Positions 26,047-35,186 of a stretch of DNA of 64,000 bases are shown here, one piece after another. Location of the stretch: contig NZ_JAWLCK010000001.1 in the NCBI RefSeq assembly GCF_041687175.1, positions 45,040-109,039 on the forward strand. The letters are read 5' to 3'. How positions within the stretch are numbered: position 1 is the stretch's first letter; the number at the start of each line of letters is the position of its first letter. The notes below the pieces were generated by a model. The model was not told the DNA's origin, did no database searches, and saw nothing but the letters and a program-made list of their open reading frames with translations. A program made the translations under genes and the position numbers. This DNA comes from Lutispora sp041687175. GTDB taxonomy: Bacteria; Bacillota; Clostridia; Lutisporales; Lutisporaceae.

Positions 26047-29000
26047 TTAACTAACCTTATCTTCAAGTTTAACGGACAACAGTTTGGAAGTTCCTGTGTC
26101 ATCCATGGTCACACCGTATAAGCAATCCGCCGCTTCCATACTTCCCTTTCTATGGGTTATTATTATAAACTGTGTCAAAAACTCCTCCAGAAACATTGCA
26201 TATCTATCTACATTTGCATCATCCAGCGCTGAATCTATTTCGTCTAAAACACAAAATGGAGCTGGTTTCATCTTTAATATTGCGAACAAAAGAGCTATTG
26301 CTGTCAATGCTCTTTCGCCGCCAGATAGCAGCATTAAGTTCTGAAGCTTTTTGTTTGGGGGCTTTGCAATTATCTCAATGTCTGAATTTAGAACATCATC
26401 ACTATCAGTTAAAACCACCTGGGCCTTTCCACCGCCAAACAATTTAATAAACACTTCATTGAAATTAATATTGATTTTATTAAACTCTTCGATAAACTGT
26501 CTTTTCATATACTTGGTTATCTCATCTATCACTTTTATTAATGACTCTTTAGCCTTTATCAGATCTTCCATCTGTTTTCTAAGAAATTCATATCTTTGGT
26601 TTAATTTCTCATACTCTTCAACCGCATTAACATTGATAGTACCCAAATCCCTTATTTCCTCTTTCAATTCCTCGCATCTTTTTGATGCTTTGCTTAAGTT
26701 AAAATCTTCCATCCTAATCTCCAGGGCTTTCCTATAACTCATTTCGTAAGTATCCAGCAGCTTAAACTCCAAATTCTCAATTTCCATTTCTACCTTAACT
26801 TTTACCATATCAGTTTTATGCATATTACTTTGTATATTGCTCAGTTCTTGCTGCAATTGCTTTATTTTTTCTTCCAGGTCCTCAAAATACTTTGATTTAT
26901 TAATTCTACATTCTTCAAGAGATTCAAGTTCTTTTTGTCTATCTAAGTGTTTTCCGATTATTGCTTCTATGTCCCTTTTATTTTCATTCTTTTTTTCATT
27001 GATTGCTATTATTTCATTTTTACAATCATTTATTTCATCAACTATTTTTTCAATCCTTATATTAATTTCTTGAATATCTGAATTGCTTCTCTCTATATTT
27101 TGCTTCAAAGACAAAATCTGTTGTTTTATTTCAGCCTCTTTTATTTTTAGTGAAGTTATTAGATTATAAAAATCCTTACTTTGCTCTTTTTTCGCTTTCA
27201 GCTCCTCCTGCAGCAATACTATATCTTTCTCAATAATATCTATTTCCTCTTTATGTTGTTCCAATTCCTGCTCTAAGATATCTATTTTTGTTATTGTCTC
27301 ATCCTTTTGTGATGATAATTCCTGTAATTCCTTATTGTTTATAGATATTTTGCTTTTTATGATATCCAAATCGTTATTTAGTATAATTAACCTGTTCTTC
27401 TTATTGTTTATCTCAATTTCTAGGCTATGAAGACTCTCAGTGCAATGATTTATTTCGTTTTCACATATATCAAGCTCATCCTTGTGTATCTCAATACTTT
27501 TCCCTAATCTGTCCAATTCTTTTAGAGTTCGGGAGTAATCTGTTTTAAGTTCAGCAATTTGACTTTTTCTGGTTATTATGTTGGAAGCGTGAGAACCTAA
27601 GCTTCCTCCTGTTATGGCACCGCCAGGACTTAACAATTCTCCTTCTAGCGTGACAATCCTATATGTATAGTTGGATGCTTTTGCTAGTTTTATTGCAGTA
27701 TTCATATTATCTACTATAATAATCCTGCCTAATAGATGATATATTATGTTTTTATACTCCTTTTCATAACTCACCATATCAGCAGCAATCCCTACTACTC
27801 CGGGCATTTCAAGGTATTTCTTTTCATTGTGACTAAAGCTTTTTGCCTTGATTGAGCTGATAGGGAGAAATGTAGCCCTGCCTAGTTTATTCTTCTTCAA
27901 AAATTCAATAAGCAATTTTGCATCTTCTTCATCATCTGTAATTATATTTTGAACCGATGAACCCAATGCAACTTCAATGGCAGTAGCATAATGAGAATCT
28001 ACTGATATTATCTCACCTACTGCTCCACGAAAACCTGATATATTCTTTTTTATATCCTGATACTTCATGAGTATTGTCTTTACTGTTTTATTATAGCCTC
28101 CATAATCTCTTTCCATCTCCTCAAGGAGCTTTAATCTTGATATAACATTATCCTTTCTTGACCTGGTTTCAATAAGCCGCTCTTGGAGCTCCTTCAGTAA
28201 TTCCAGTGTCTCTTCCCTTTTATTTGCCAATTCTTTTCTCTTATCTATAAGCTTTACAGTATTGCTTTCAATCTCCTGTATCTCCGAGTTGTTCTTCTCC
28301 AGCAAAGATGTTTTATCTTCATATTGTCCCAAAAGAAGCGCATTATCAATATTTAGCTGATTAACTCTATTGTCAACACTTGTTTTTATTGATATAAGGC
28401 TATTTATGCTGTTTTTTCTATCTGAGCATTTGTTAAGCAGATTTATGTGTTCTCCTTTAACTTCCTCAATCTTATTCTCTAATTCATCTATTGAGGAAAA
28501 CTTAGATTTATACTCCTCTTCCTTGGAACCTATTTCCTGCAATAATTCATTAATCTGCTGTTCATATGATTCAATTAGTCTGTTGTCATTTTCTATAGCA
28601 GCATGCAAATCAACCTTTTGCAGCTTAAGATTATCTTCTTCTTTATTCAGCTTGTCCATATTAGCATTGACAAAAGATTCTTTTTCTTCAAGTAGCCTTG
28701 CCTCACCCTCTAATTTTTCTTTTTGATTCATAAGATTATGAATTTCTTCACTGGTACTTTGAATTTTTGACTCTAACTCTTTGATAAAGGATTTATATTC
28801 ATCTTTATCATGATTATACCTCTCTATCTCTGATTCTTTATCTGCTTGGAGCTTATTCAGTTCTTCCATTTTGCTTATTATGTCACTAAGCTTTTCCTTA
28901 TTTTTTTCAATGTTATTGATTATAAGATTTACTTCCTGTACTTTAAGTTCTTCCATAAGTTTTATATACTTCTTAGCCATCTCGGCTTGATGACTTAAAG

Positions 29001-29610
29001 GAACTAATTGGTTATTTATTTCATTTATTATATCTTCTATTCTTTCGATATTTTTTTCTGTATGTTCAAGCTTTTTTTCTGATTCAGCCTTCCTATGCTT
29101 ATATTTTGTTATGCCTGCTGCTTCTTCAAATATAATTCTTCTTCCGTCCGACTTGTTATTTAAAATATCGTCTATTCTTCCTTGTCCAATAATGGAGTAC
29201 CCCTCTTTACCTATGCCTGTGTCCATAAGCATTTCAACAATATCTTTCAGTCTGCACTGGGTTTTATTGATATAGTATTCGCTCTCACCTGAACGATACA
29301 TCCTTCTGGTTATACTGATTTCATTAAAGGCTACGTCTATTGCTTTATCTGAATTGTCTAGCACAAGGGTAACCTCTGCAAAACCAGAGGCTTTTTTCTT
29401 ATCACTACCTGCAAAAATAACATCCTCCATCTTATTGCCCCTGAGAGCTTTTACACTCTGTTCTCCGATTACCCATCTGATAGCATCTGCTATATTGCTT
29501 TTGCCACTTCCATTAGGCCCTACAATAGCATTGATACCCCTGGTAAAATTAATATGAGTTTTATCTGAGAAAGATTTAAAACCTATAATCTCTAACTCTT
29601 TGAGATACAT
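26047..29610 (-). CDS. smc: Chromosome segregation protein SMC
   Basis: 1187 residues, matching the known Bacillus length. The N-terminal head has Walker A GPNGSGKSN (about 31-39). Two long coiled coils flank the hinge (around 510-640, GFRGAVGEIISVDSHYATAIEVALGSSVQNIITDD; GGAITGGSLG). The C-terminal head has signature LLSGGERALTAIALLFAIL and Walker B FCVLDEIDSALDD. Condenses and organises chromosomes with ScpA/ScpB (not in this window). The ATG at 29610 has AGGAG ahead; an in-frame start at 29664 adds 18 unlikely residues. Confidence 0.98.
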   Translation of the reverse strand: MYLKELEIIGFKSFSDKTHINFTRGINAIVGPNGSGKSNIADAIRWVIGEQSVKALRGNKMEDVIFAGSDKKKASGFAEVTLVLDNSDKAIDVAFNEISITRRMYRSGESEYYINKTQCRLKDIVEMLMDTGIGKEGYSIIGQGRIDDILNNKSDGRRIIFEEAAGITKYKHRKAESEKKLEHTEKNIERIEDIINEINNQLVPLSHQAEMAKKYIKLMEELKVQEVNLIINNIEKNKEKLSDIISKMEELNKLQADKESEIERYNHDKDEYKSFIKELESKIQSTSEEIHNLMNQKEKLEGEARLLEEKESFVNANMDKLNKEEDNLKLQKVDLHAAIENDNRLIESYEQQINELLQEIGSKEEEYKSKFSSIDELENKIEEVKGEHINLLNKCSDRKNSINSLISIKTSVDNRVNQLNIDNALLLGQYEDKTSLLEKNNSEIQEIESNTVKLIDKRKELANKREETLELLKELQERLIETRSRKDNVISRLKLLEEMERDYGGYNKTVKTILMKYQDIKKNISGFRGAVGEIISVDSHYATAIEVALGSSVQNIITDDEEDAKLLIEFLKKNKLGRATFLPISSIKAKSFSHNEKKYLEMPGVVGIAADMVSYEKEYKNIIYHLLGRIIIVDNMNTAIKLAKASNYTYRIVTLEGELLSPGGAITGGSLGSHASNIITRKSQIAELKTDYSRTLKELDRLGKSIEIHKDELDICENEINHCTESLHSLEIEINNKKNRLIILNNDLDIIKSKISINNKELQELSSQKDETITKIDILEQELEQHKEEIDIIEKDIVLLQEELKAKKEQSKDFYNLITSLKIKEAEIKQQILSLKQNIERSNSDIQEINIRIEKIVDEINDCKNEIIAINEKKNENKRDIEAIIGKHLDRQKELESLEECRINKSKYFEDLEEKIKQLQQELSNIQSNMHKTDMVKVKVEMEIENLEFKLLDTYEMSYRKALEIRMEDFNLSKASKRCEELKEEIRDLGTINVNAVEEYEKLNQRYEFLRKQMEDLIKAKESLIKVIDEITKYMKRQFIEEFNKININFNEVFIKLFGGGKAQVVLTDSDDVLNSDIEIIAKPPNKKLQNLMLLSGGERALTAIALLFAILKMKPAPFCVLDEIDSALDDANVDRYAMFLEEFLTQFIIITHRKGSMEAADCLYGVTMDDTGTSKLLSVKLEDKVS

Positions 29611-29680
29611 ATAAACACTCCTATAATATGTAAATTCATCCATGCAATATTTTAATTCTAACATATGTTTAAAAAGTTGA

Positions 29681-29722
29681 AAAGCTAAAGCCTGTCGCTT
29701 TTATACAACAGGCTTTAGCTTT
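29681..29722 (-). terminator. Rho-independent terminator after spoVS
   Basis: 15-bp perfect stem (29681-29695 with 29708-29722), loop of 12, followed on the minus strand by TTCAACTTTTT. Lies 11 bases after the spoVS stop, making spoVS a single-gene unit ahead of smc. Confidence 0.88.
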
Positions 29723-29733
29723 GATATTTATAT

Positions 29734-29994
29734 TTATCTTGGCTCTATAATAAATTTTATAGCTGTCCTATCTTCTCCGTCAATCTGAATCTCAGAAAAG
29801 GCAGGTATTACAACAATATCAATACCATTTGGTGCGACAAAACCTCTAGTAATCGCTATCGCCTTAACCGCTTGATTTACAGCTCCTGCTCCTACAGCTT
29901 GTACTTCAGCTGTAGCTCTCTCTCTCAATACTGCCGCTAAAGCTCCTGCAACAGATTTAGGTTGTGATTGAGCTGACACTTTTAGCACTTCCAT
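29734..29994 (-). CDS. spoVS: Stage V sporulation protein S
   Basis: 86 residues, exactly the family length: MEVLKVSAQSQPKSVAGALAAVLRE, AVGAGAVNQAVKAIAITRGFVAPNGIDI. SpoVS has an Alba-like fold and in Bacillus affects septation, coat assembly and outgrowth; its molecular activity is not settled. The ATG at 29994 follows GGGGG. It has its own SigH-like promoter, as in Bacillus, and its own terminator, placed between a radical SAM gene and smc. Confidence 0.96.
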   Translation of the reverse strand: MEVLKVSAQSQPKSVAGALAAVLRERATAEVQAVGAGAVNQAVKAIAITRGFVAPNGIDIVVIPAFSEIQIDGEDRTAIKFIIEPR

Positions 29995-30042
29995 AATTCG
30001 ATACCCCCTGTAAAACATTAAAAATATTGCGATTGATTATAT

Positions 30043-30069
30043 ATTCTATATTTGGTTTATAATTCCTTC
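30043..30069 (-). promoter_or_regulatory. SigH-type promoter for spoVS
   Basis: The minus strand reads GAAGGAATT (30061-30069), 11 bases, ATAGAAT (30043-30049). This matches the SigH consensus RnAGGAwWW-N11-12-RnnGAAT at every fixed position. Predicted start near 30035. The -35 overlaps the stop codon of the upstream radical SAM gene. In Bacillus spoVS is a known SigH target, which supports the call. Confidence 0.65.
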
Positions 30070-31144
30070 AAAAACTTATTTTATGGTAAAAAGTATTTTT
30101 AGACAATTTAATTGTTTTTTCGCCACATGTCACTGCTACAGTACCCATATCAATAGAGGTATCTTCCTTGAAAGTTATAGTTTTATCCCTGTATAGGTTT
30201 TTAAGAAACTCATAATTTGACCTTCTTTGTCCTAAAACTGCGGAAAAATCCTTTGGATTTGACAATATTTCTATAGCATTTATTCCGCTAGTTTTGATGG
30301 TCTCTAACATATATAATATCATATCCTTGTATATCTCAGCTTCAACAAGCTGTCTCATGGATGGATGATAGGGTCCTGCTACCACATTATCTCCCATGCT
30401 TAAATCATCAGTAGGCTGAAGTCCGATTCTTATAACCTTTATCCCTGACTTTTCCAAGTAAATCAACATCTTCTTAGATATACTTACAGCTTCATCTAAA
30501 GTCAGGGGCTTATAAAGTCCCTTTCTATACATTTCTTCCAGATAAGTGTCCTTTATGACCAAAACAGGGTATATTCTTGCAATATTGGGCTTTAGATCAA
30601 CTATTTGCTTCACTGTCTCCATGGCTTTTTCTTCATCGTCTTTTGGCAATCCAACCATCAGTTGGGCACCAACAATAAACCCTTCATTTTTCAGCAATGA
30701 TATTGCATTCATAACATCTTCAGGGCTGTGTCCCCTTTTCGCTATATCCAACACTTCCCTATTCATGGATTGAATTCCTAATTCAACAATATTAGCTCCA
30801 TATTTCTTTAAATTATTTATAATATCTTTATTTATATAATCCGGTCTTGTGGAAAGCCTGATTGTGTCAATCTTGCCCTTAACAAGGTATTTATTAGCCA
30901 GAGCCAGAAACTTATTCTGATCTTCCCAGGGTATTCCTGTGAAACTACCTCCGAAGAAAGCTATTTCTACAGTCCTATTATTAGAATCTATAGTTTCCAG
31001 ATATCTTTCAATAATTTCTTCTGCATCTTCCACAGTAATATTTTCTAGTTGGCCAGTTATCTTCTTTTGATTACAAAAAATGCAATCATGGGGACATCCA
31101 AGATGAGGTATAAAAATAGGAATAATATAATGTCTCTTACTCAT
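30068..31144 (-). CDS. Elp3-like radical SAM protein without acetyltransferase domain
   Basis: 358 residues. The radical SAM cluster motif is HLGCPHDCIFCNQKK (CxxxCxxC, about 16-23). It is followed by FFGGSFTGIP (SAM-binding GGS), ELGIQSMNREVLDIAKRGH and GAQLMVGLPKDD, which are features shared with Elp3 and the HemN-like group. The acetyltransferase domain of true Elp3 is absent. Related clostridial proteins sit next to rnc; the substrate is unknown. Its ATG overlaps the end of rnc by 8 bases, and its stop lies in the spoVS promoter. Confidence 0.85.
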   Translation of the reverse strand: MSKRHYIIPIFIPHLGCPHDCIFCNQKKITGQLENITVEDAEEIIERYLETIDSNNRTVEIAFFGGSFTGIPWEDQNKFLALANKYLVKGKIDTIRLSTRPDYINKDIINNLKKYGANIVELGIQSMNREVLDIAKRGHSPEDVMNAISLLKNEGFIVGAQLMVGLPKDDEEKAMETVKQIVDLKPNIARIYPVLVIKDTYLEEMYRKGLYKPLTLDEAVSISKKMLIYLEKSGIKVIRIGLQPTDDLSMGDNVVAGPYHPSMRQLVEAEIYKDMILYMLETIKTSGINAIEILSNPKDFSAVLGQRRSNYEFLKNLYRDKTITFKEDTSIDMGTVAVTCGEKTIKLSKNTFYHKISF

Positions 31145-31847
31145 TTGTCACACCTAAGGATGTAATTGCGTTTTTCGCAGCAGATTGCTGCGCATCCTTC
31201 TTGCTCTTCCCTACACCCTTTCCGATCAACTTGCCGCTAAGATACACAGCCATCTGAAACTCTTTTGAATGATCCGGTCCTTTTTCTGATAGCAATCTAT
31301 ATTCAATTGTCCCCATATTATATTTTTGAATATACTCCTGCAAAAAAGACTTATAATCATTAAACGTTCTGTTTTTTATGGATGATTCTATGCTTTCTTT
31401 CATAAAAGATAATACAAAGTCTTCTGTTTTCTTCATGCCTCCATCTAAATATATTGCTGCAATTAAAGCCTCAACAGCATCTGCAAGTATAGAAACCCTT
31501 TTTCGTCCCCCTGTATTTTCTTCTCCTTTACTAAGGTAGATATATTCTCCGATTCTTAATTTTTTTGCAGTTATATACAAAGATTTCTCACACACAATAT
31601 TAGCTCTTATCCTAGTCATTTGCCCTTCAGAAACATCTTTTAATCTGTTAAACAGATGAAAGCTTATTATCATGGATAATATAGAATCTCCTAAAAACTC
31701 CAACCTTTCATTATAGGGTTTCAAATCATCTTGTCCGTGAGCATAGGAACTATGAGTCAGGGCAGTATTTAAAAGCTGCTTATCAGAAAACTTATAATTT
31801 ATTATCTCTTCGAATTCCTGAAGGGATTTCAAGCGCTTATCATCCAT
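31137..31847 (-). CDS. rnc: Ribonuclease III
   Basis: About 236 residues. Cleaves double-stranded RNA in rRNA and mRNA processing. The catalytic domain signature is YNERLEFLGDSILSMIISFHL (about 47-67), with a second acidic cluster at ADAVEALIAAIYLDGG. The C-terminal double-stranded RNA-binding domain is YKSFLQEYIQKYN ... GKSKKDAQQSAAKNAI. The ATG at 31847 was chosen; an in-frame TTG at 31868 is possible. Downstream of fabF as in many Firmicutes. Confidence 0.97.
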   Translation of the reverse strand: MDDKRLKSLQEFEEIINYKFSDKQLLNTALTHSSYAHGQDDLKPYNERLEFLGDSILSMIISFHLFNRLKDVSEGQMTRIRANIVCEKSLYITAKKLRIGEYIYLSKGEENTGGRKRVSILADAVEALIAAIYLDGGMKKTEDFVLSFMKESIESSIKNRTFNDYKSFLQEYIQKYNMGTIEYRLLSEKGPDHSKEFQMAVYLSGKLIGKGVGKSKKDAQQSAAKNAITSLGVTNE

Positions 31848-31903
31848 AGTATCTTTTTTTCCTTTCAAAACTAAAATCAGATTATACGACTATAGTATAA
31901 CAT

Positions 31904-33145
31904 CTACTTATATTTTTTCAATATTATTGAAGCATTATGCCCACCAAAACCAAGAGAGTTTGACATAGCATAGTTAACTACTGCTTTCCTGGCATTATTG
32001 GGCACATAATCAAGATCGCAGTTCTCATCCTTGGATTCATAGTTTATGGTTGGAGGCACTATTCCTTCGCTGATAGCCATAATACATGCTATCGCCTCTA
32101 CTCCTCCTGCTGCGCCTAACAAATGACCTGTCATAGACTTTGTAGAGCTTACCATCACATTGTAAGCATAATCACCCATAAGTTTTTTTATTGCCATGGT
32201 TTCAAATTTGTCATTTAATTCCGTTGAAGTACCATGAGCATTTATATAATTAATTTCTTTTGGTTCTATTCCTGCATCTTCTACAGCTCTTTTCATAGCT
32301 TTATATGCACCTTCTCCTTCTGGAGCAGGTGCCGTAATATGATATGCATCAGCTGTAGCACCATAGCCAACTATTTCTCCATATATTCTAGCTCCTCTTT
32401 TAATTGCGTGCTCCATATCTTCCAATATGAGGATACCAGCACCTTCTCCCATTACAAAGCCATCTCTATCCTTATCAAAGGGTCTGGAAGCTTTCTTCGG
32501 CTCTTCATTTCTCTGGGATAATGCTTTCATTGAGCAAAATCCTGCAATTGCCATAGGAGTTATTGAAGCCTCTGTGCCTCCTGTGATCATTATATCAGCG
32601 TCATTTCTTTGAATTATTTTATATGCCTCACCAATTGCATTAGTCGCTGATGCACATGCTGTAACAACTGTCATATTTGGTCCCTTTGCATTAAAGGTCA
32701 TTGATATATATCCGGCACCAATATTGGATATCATCATAGGAATAAAAAATGGGCTAACTCTGCCGGGTCCCTTCTCAATCATAACATTATACTGATTCTC
32801 CAGGGTTTCCAAGCCGCCAATACCTGAACCTATACATACTCCAAATCTATCTTGATCCAAAGCATTAATATCTAAAGAAGCATCATCAATAGCCATTTTT
32901 GAAGCTGCTACTGCAAACTGAGTATATCTATCCATTCTCTTGGCTTCTTTCTTATCAATGAAATCTATAGGGTTAAAATCTCTTACCTCAGCAGCAATCT
33001 TTGTGCTTAATCCCTCTGTATCGAATTTGGTAATCTTATCAACACCGGATTTTCCTTCCTTCAAGCTTTTAAAGAAACTATCTTTACCTATACCAATAGG
33101 AGAAATGACCCCTAAGCCTGTTATAGCAACCCTCTTTTTACTCAA
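31904..33145 (-). CDS. fabF: 3-oxoacyl-ACP synthase II (FabF)
   Basis: 413 residues. Elongating condensing enzyme of type II fatty acid synthesis. The catalytic Cys is in TVVTACASATNAIG (about 163), and the two histidines are in NAHGTSTELND and STKSMTGHLLGAAG. It starts with TTG at 33145 behind AGGAGAGG. Separated from acpP by a terminator hairpin that overlaps a candidate promoter, so its expression may differ from that of the rest of the fab operon. Confidence 0.97.
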   Translation of the reverse strand: MSKKRVAITGLGVISPIGIGKDSFFKSLKEGKSGVDKITKFDTEGLSTKIAAEVRDFNPIDFIDKKEAKRMDRYTQFAVAASKMAIDDASLDINALDQDRFGVCIGSGIGGLETLENQYNVMIEKGPGRVSPFFIPMMISNIGAGYISMTFNAKGPNMTVVTACASATNAIGEAYKIIQRNDADIMITGGTEASITPMAIAGFCSMKALSQRNEEPKKASRPFDKDRDGFVMGEGAGILILEDMEHAIKRGARIYGEIVGYGATADAYHITAPAPEGEGAYKAMKRAVEDAGIEPKEINYINAHGTSTELNDKFETMAIKKLMGDYAYNVMVSSTKSMTGHLLGAAGGVEAIACIMAISEGIVPPTINYESKDENCDLDYVPNNARKAVVNYAMSNSLGFGGHNASIILKKYK

Positions 33146-33192
33146 TATCTTCCTCTCCTTAAACAGTATTTATATATTGTATTTTTCTGTGA

Positions 33193-33221
33193 ATTATAGC
33201 AAAAAAAGAAGCCCCGATTAA
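33193..33221 (-). promoter_or_regulatory. Candidate extended -10 promoter for fabF
   Basis: Perfect TATAAT (33193-33198) with TG one base upstream and a weak -35 TTAATC (33216-33221) 17 bases away, on the minus strand. The -35 falls in the loop and arm of the acpP terminator. Predicted start near 33186, about 40 bases before fabF. Confidence 0.4.
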
Positions 33222-33228
33222 CGGGACT
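33201..33228 (-). terminator. Terminator between acpP and fabF
   Basis: 7-bp stem AGTCCCG / CGGGGCT (one G-U pair), 5-base loop, then TCTTTTTTT on the minus strand, just 7 bases past the acpP stop. Probably gives acpP more transcript than fabF. Confidence 0.75.
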
Positions 33229-33235
33229 AACTTTC

Positions 33236-33463
33236 TTATTGATTATTCTTTATGTAGTCGACTACATCTCCTACAGTAACAAGTTTTTCTGCTTCCTCAT
33301 CAGGTATCTCTATATCAAATTCTTCTTCAAGAGCCATTAATAATTCAACAATATCCAGTGAATCTGCTCCTAAATCTTCAATGAAGGAAGACTCCATAGT
33401 AATATCTTCTGAATCTATGCTGAGCTGTTCAGCAATCTTTTCTTGTACTTTCTCAAAAATCAT
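33236..33463 (-). CDS. acpP: Acyl carrier protein
   Basis: 75 residues. The phosphopantetheine serine is in EDLGADSLDIVELLMALEEEF (DSL, about 36). Carries the growing acyl chain for the Fab enzymes encoded around it and for PlsX. Very acidic, normal length. The ATG at 33463 is preceded by GGGAGGTGAG; a start 9 bases upstream lies within that site. Confidence 0.98.
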   Translation of the reverse strand: MIFEKVQEKIAEQLSIDSEDITMESSFIEDLGADSLDIVELLMALEEEFDIEIPDEEAEKLVTVGDVVDYIKNNQ

Positions 33464-33501
33464 AAGTCTCACCTCCCTTCAGAGATTATATTATGATAAT
33501 A

Positions 33502-34245
33502 TTACATAACCATTCCACCGTCAATATTTATTACTTGGCCAGTAATATAATCCGAATAGTCTGACGCTAAAAACAATGCTGCATTTGCCACATCTTCTGG
33601 GTTCCCAGGTCTTTTCAGTGGTATGGCATTAGCAAATTGTTCTTTAACCTTATCTGAAAGTACAGCTGTCATATCTGTTTCAATAAACCCTGGAGCTATG
33701 GCATTTACTGTAATTCCCCTTGAGCCTAATTCTTTAGCAACAGATTTAGTGAAACCTATGATACCAGCTTTTGCTGCGGCATAATTGGATTGTCCCGCAT
33801 TACCTATTATACCTACAACAGAAGCTATGTTGATTATTTTACCTTTTCTTTGTTTCATCATGACTTTACTTACAGCTTTAGTGAAGTTGAATGTGCCTTT
33901 CAAATTCGTATTCACAACTTTATCAAAATCATCTTCATTCATTCTTAAAAGAAGATTATCCTTTGTTATTCCCGCATTATTCACTAATATATCTATGCTG
34001 CCATATTGATTTAATACTCTATCAACTAAATTTTCTGCTTCTAAGTAGTTGGATACATCTGCTTTAATTACTTCTGCCTTAACACCATATGCCATGGCTT
34101 CTCTTGCCACTTCCTGTGCAGCCTCGTCACTGCTTGAGTAATTTATTATTACATTAGCCCCAGCTTTAGCAAAGGAAAGAGCTATTGTTCTTCCTATGCC
34201 TCTGGATGCTCCAGTAATAATGGCAGTTTTACCCTTTAATTGCAT
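33502..34245 (-). CDS. fabG: 3-oxoacyl-ACP reductase FabG
   Basis: 247-residue short-chain dehydrogenase that uses NADPH to reduce 3-oxoacyl-ACP. The cofactor motif ITGASRGIGRTIALSFAKAG (TGxxxGxG) is at the N-terminus, with NNAGIT around 87. The catalytic Ser-Tyr-Lys is in NIASVVGIIGNAGQSNYAAAKAG. Overlaps the end of fabD by 10 bases. Confidence 0.97.
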   Translation of the reverse strand: MQLKGKTAIITGASRGIGRTIALSFAKAGANVIINYSSSDEAAQEVAREAMAYGVKAEVIKADVSNYLEAENLVDRVLNQYGSIDILVNNAGITKDNLLLRMNEDDFDKVVNTNLKGTFNFTKAVSKVMMKQRKGKIINIASVVGIIGNAGQSNYAAAKAGIIGFTKSVAKELGSRGITVNAIAPGFIETDMTAVLSDKVKEQFANAIPLKRPGNPEDVANAALFLASDYSDYITGQVINIDGGMVM

Positions 34246-35186
34246 TCCAATCTCTCCCTGATATTTTCTATTGTATTATTCAAAGACTCCAAATCCTCCA
34301 CATTATATATAGAAACATTCTTATCTATCTTTTTAACAAATGCGGATAAGGATTTTCCTGGGCCTACCTCTATAAAGGTGTCAACACCTTGACTAATCAT
34401 ATTCTTAATACTGTCCTCCCATAGCACAGAAGAACTAACCTGCTCTACAAGCAATTTCTTTATTTCATATTTATCCTTTATAATCTGAGCATTTACATTT
34501 GATATAACAGGAATCTTCATATCATTGAACTTGATTTTATCTAATTCTTCAGATAGTCTTTGCCCTGCACTTTTCAGCAAACTTGAATGAAATGGAGCGC
34601 TTACAGGCAATACTTTTACTCTCTTTGCTCCTCTTTCTTTCAATAGATTGCAAGCTACTTCAATAGCCCTGGTATGTCCTGCAATCACTACCTGTCCTGG
34701 ACAATTATAATTTGCAGCCTCTACAACCCCATACCCTGAAGCCATTTTCAGGCAATGGGTAATTTCTGTTCTGTCTATTCCCATTACCGCAGCCATGGTT
34801 CCTTCCCCTACTGGCACCGCTTCTTGCATGAACTTTCCCCTCTTCTTTACAACAGCTACTGCATCCTCAAAGGATATAGCATTTGAAGTAACTAAGGCAG
34901 AATATTCCCCCAAGCTTAAGCCTGCCGCCATTGTAGGCTCAACACCATGTAATTTCAAAACCTCAAATAATGCTACGCTGGTTGTCAGGATGGAAGGCTG
35001 TGTGTTCTCTGTTTTTTTAAGTTCTTCTTCATCACCTTCAAAGCACAGCTTTTTCATATCGATTCCAAGTATGTCACTTGCTTTATCAAAAATATCCATT
35101 GCTTCCTTATAGTTATCTGCGATTTCTTTACCCATTCCCATATATTGAGCACCCTGCCCTGGAAATATGCATGCCACTTTAATCAA
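34236..35186 (-). CDS. fabD: Malonyl-CoA:ACP transacylase FabD
   Basis: 316 residues. Moves malonyl groups from CoA to ACP. ACIFPGQGAQYMGMGKE is the N-terminal motif. The nucleophile is in AAGLSLGEYSALV (GLSLGE, about 90), and VSAPFHSSLL carries the active-site histidine. The TTG at 35186 is favoured: AGAGGTG lies 6 bases upstream and the product then begins directly before the conserved core. The frame overlaps the fabK stop. Confidence 0.97.
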   Translation of the reverse strand: MIKVACIFPGQGAQYMGMGKEIADNYKEAMDIFDKASDILGIDMKKLCFEGDEEELKKTENTQPSILTTSVALFEVLKLHGVEPTMAAGLSLGEYSALVTSNAISFEDAVAVVKKRGKFMQEAVPVGEGTMAAVMGIDRTEITHCLKMASGYGVVEAANYNCPGQVVIAGHTRAIEVACNLLKERGAKRVKVLPVSAPFHSSLLKSAGQRLSEELDKIKFNDMKIPVISNVNAQIIKDKYEIKKLLVEQVSSSVLWEDSIKNMISQGVDTFIEVGPGKSLSAFVKKIDKNVSIYNVEDLESLNNTIENIRERLECN

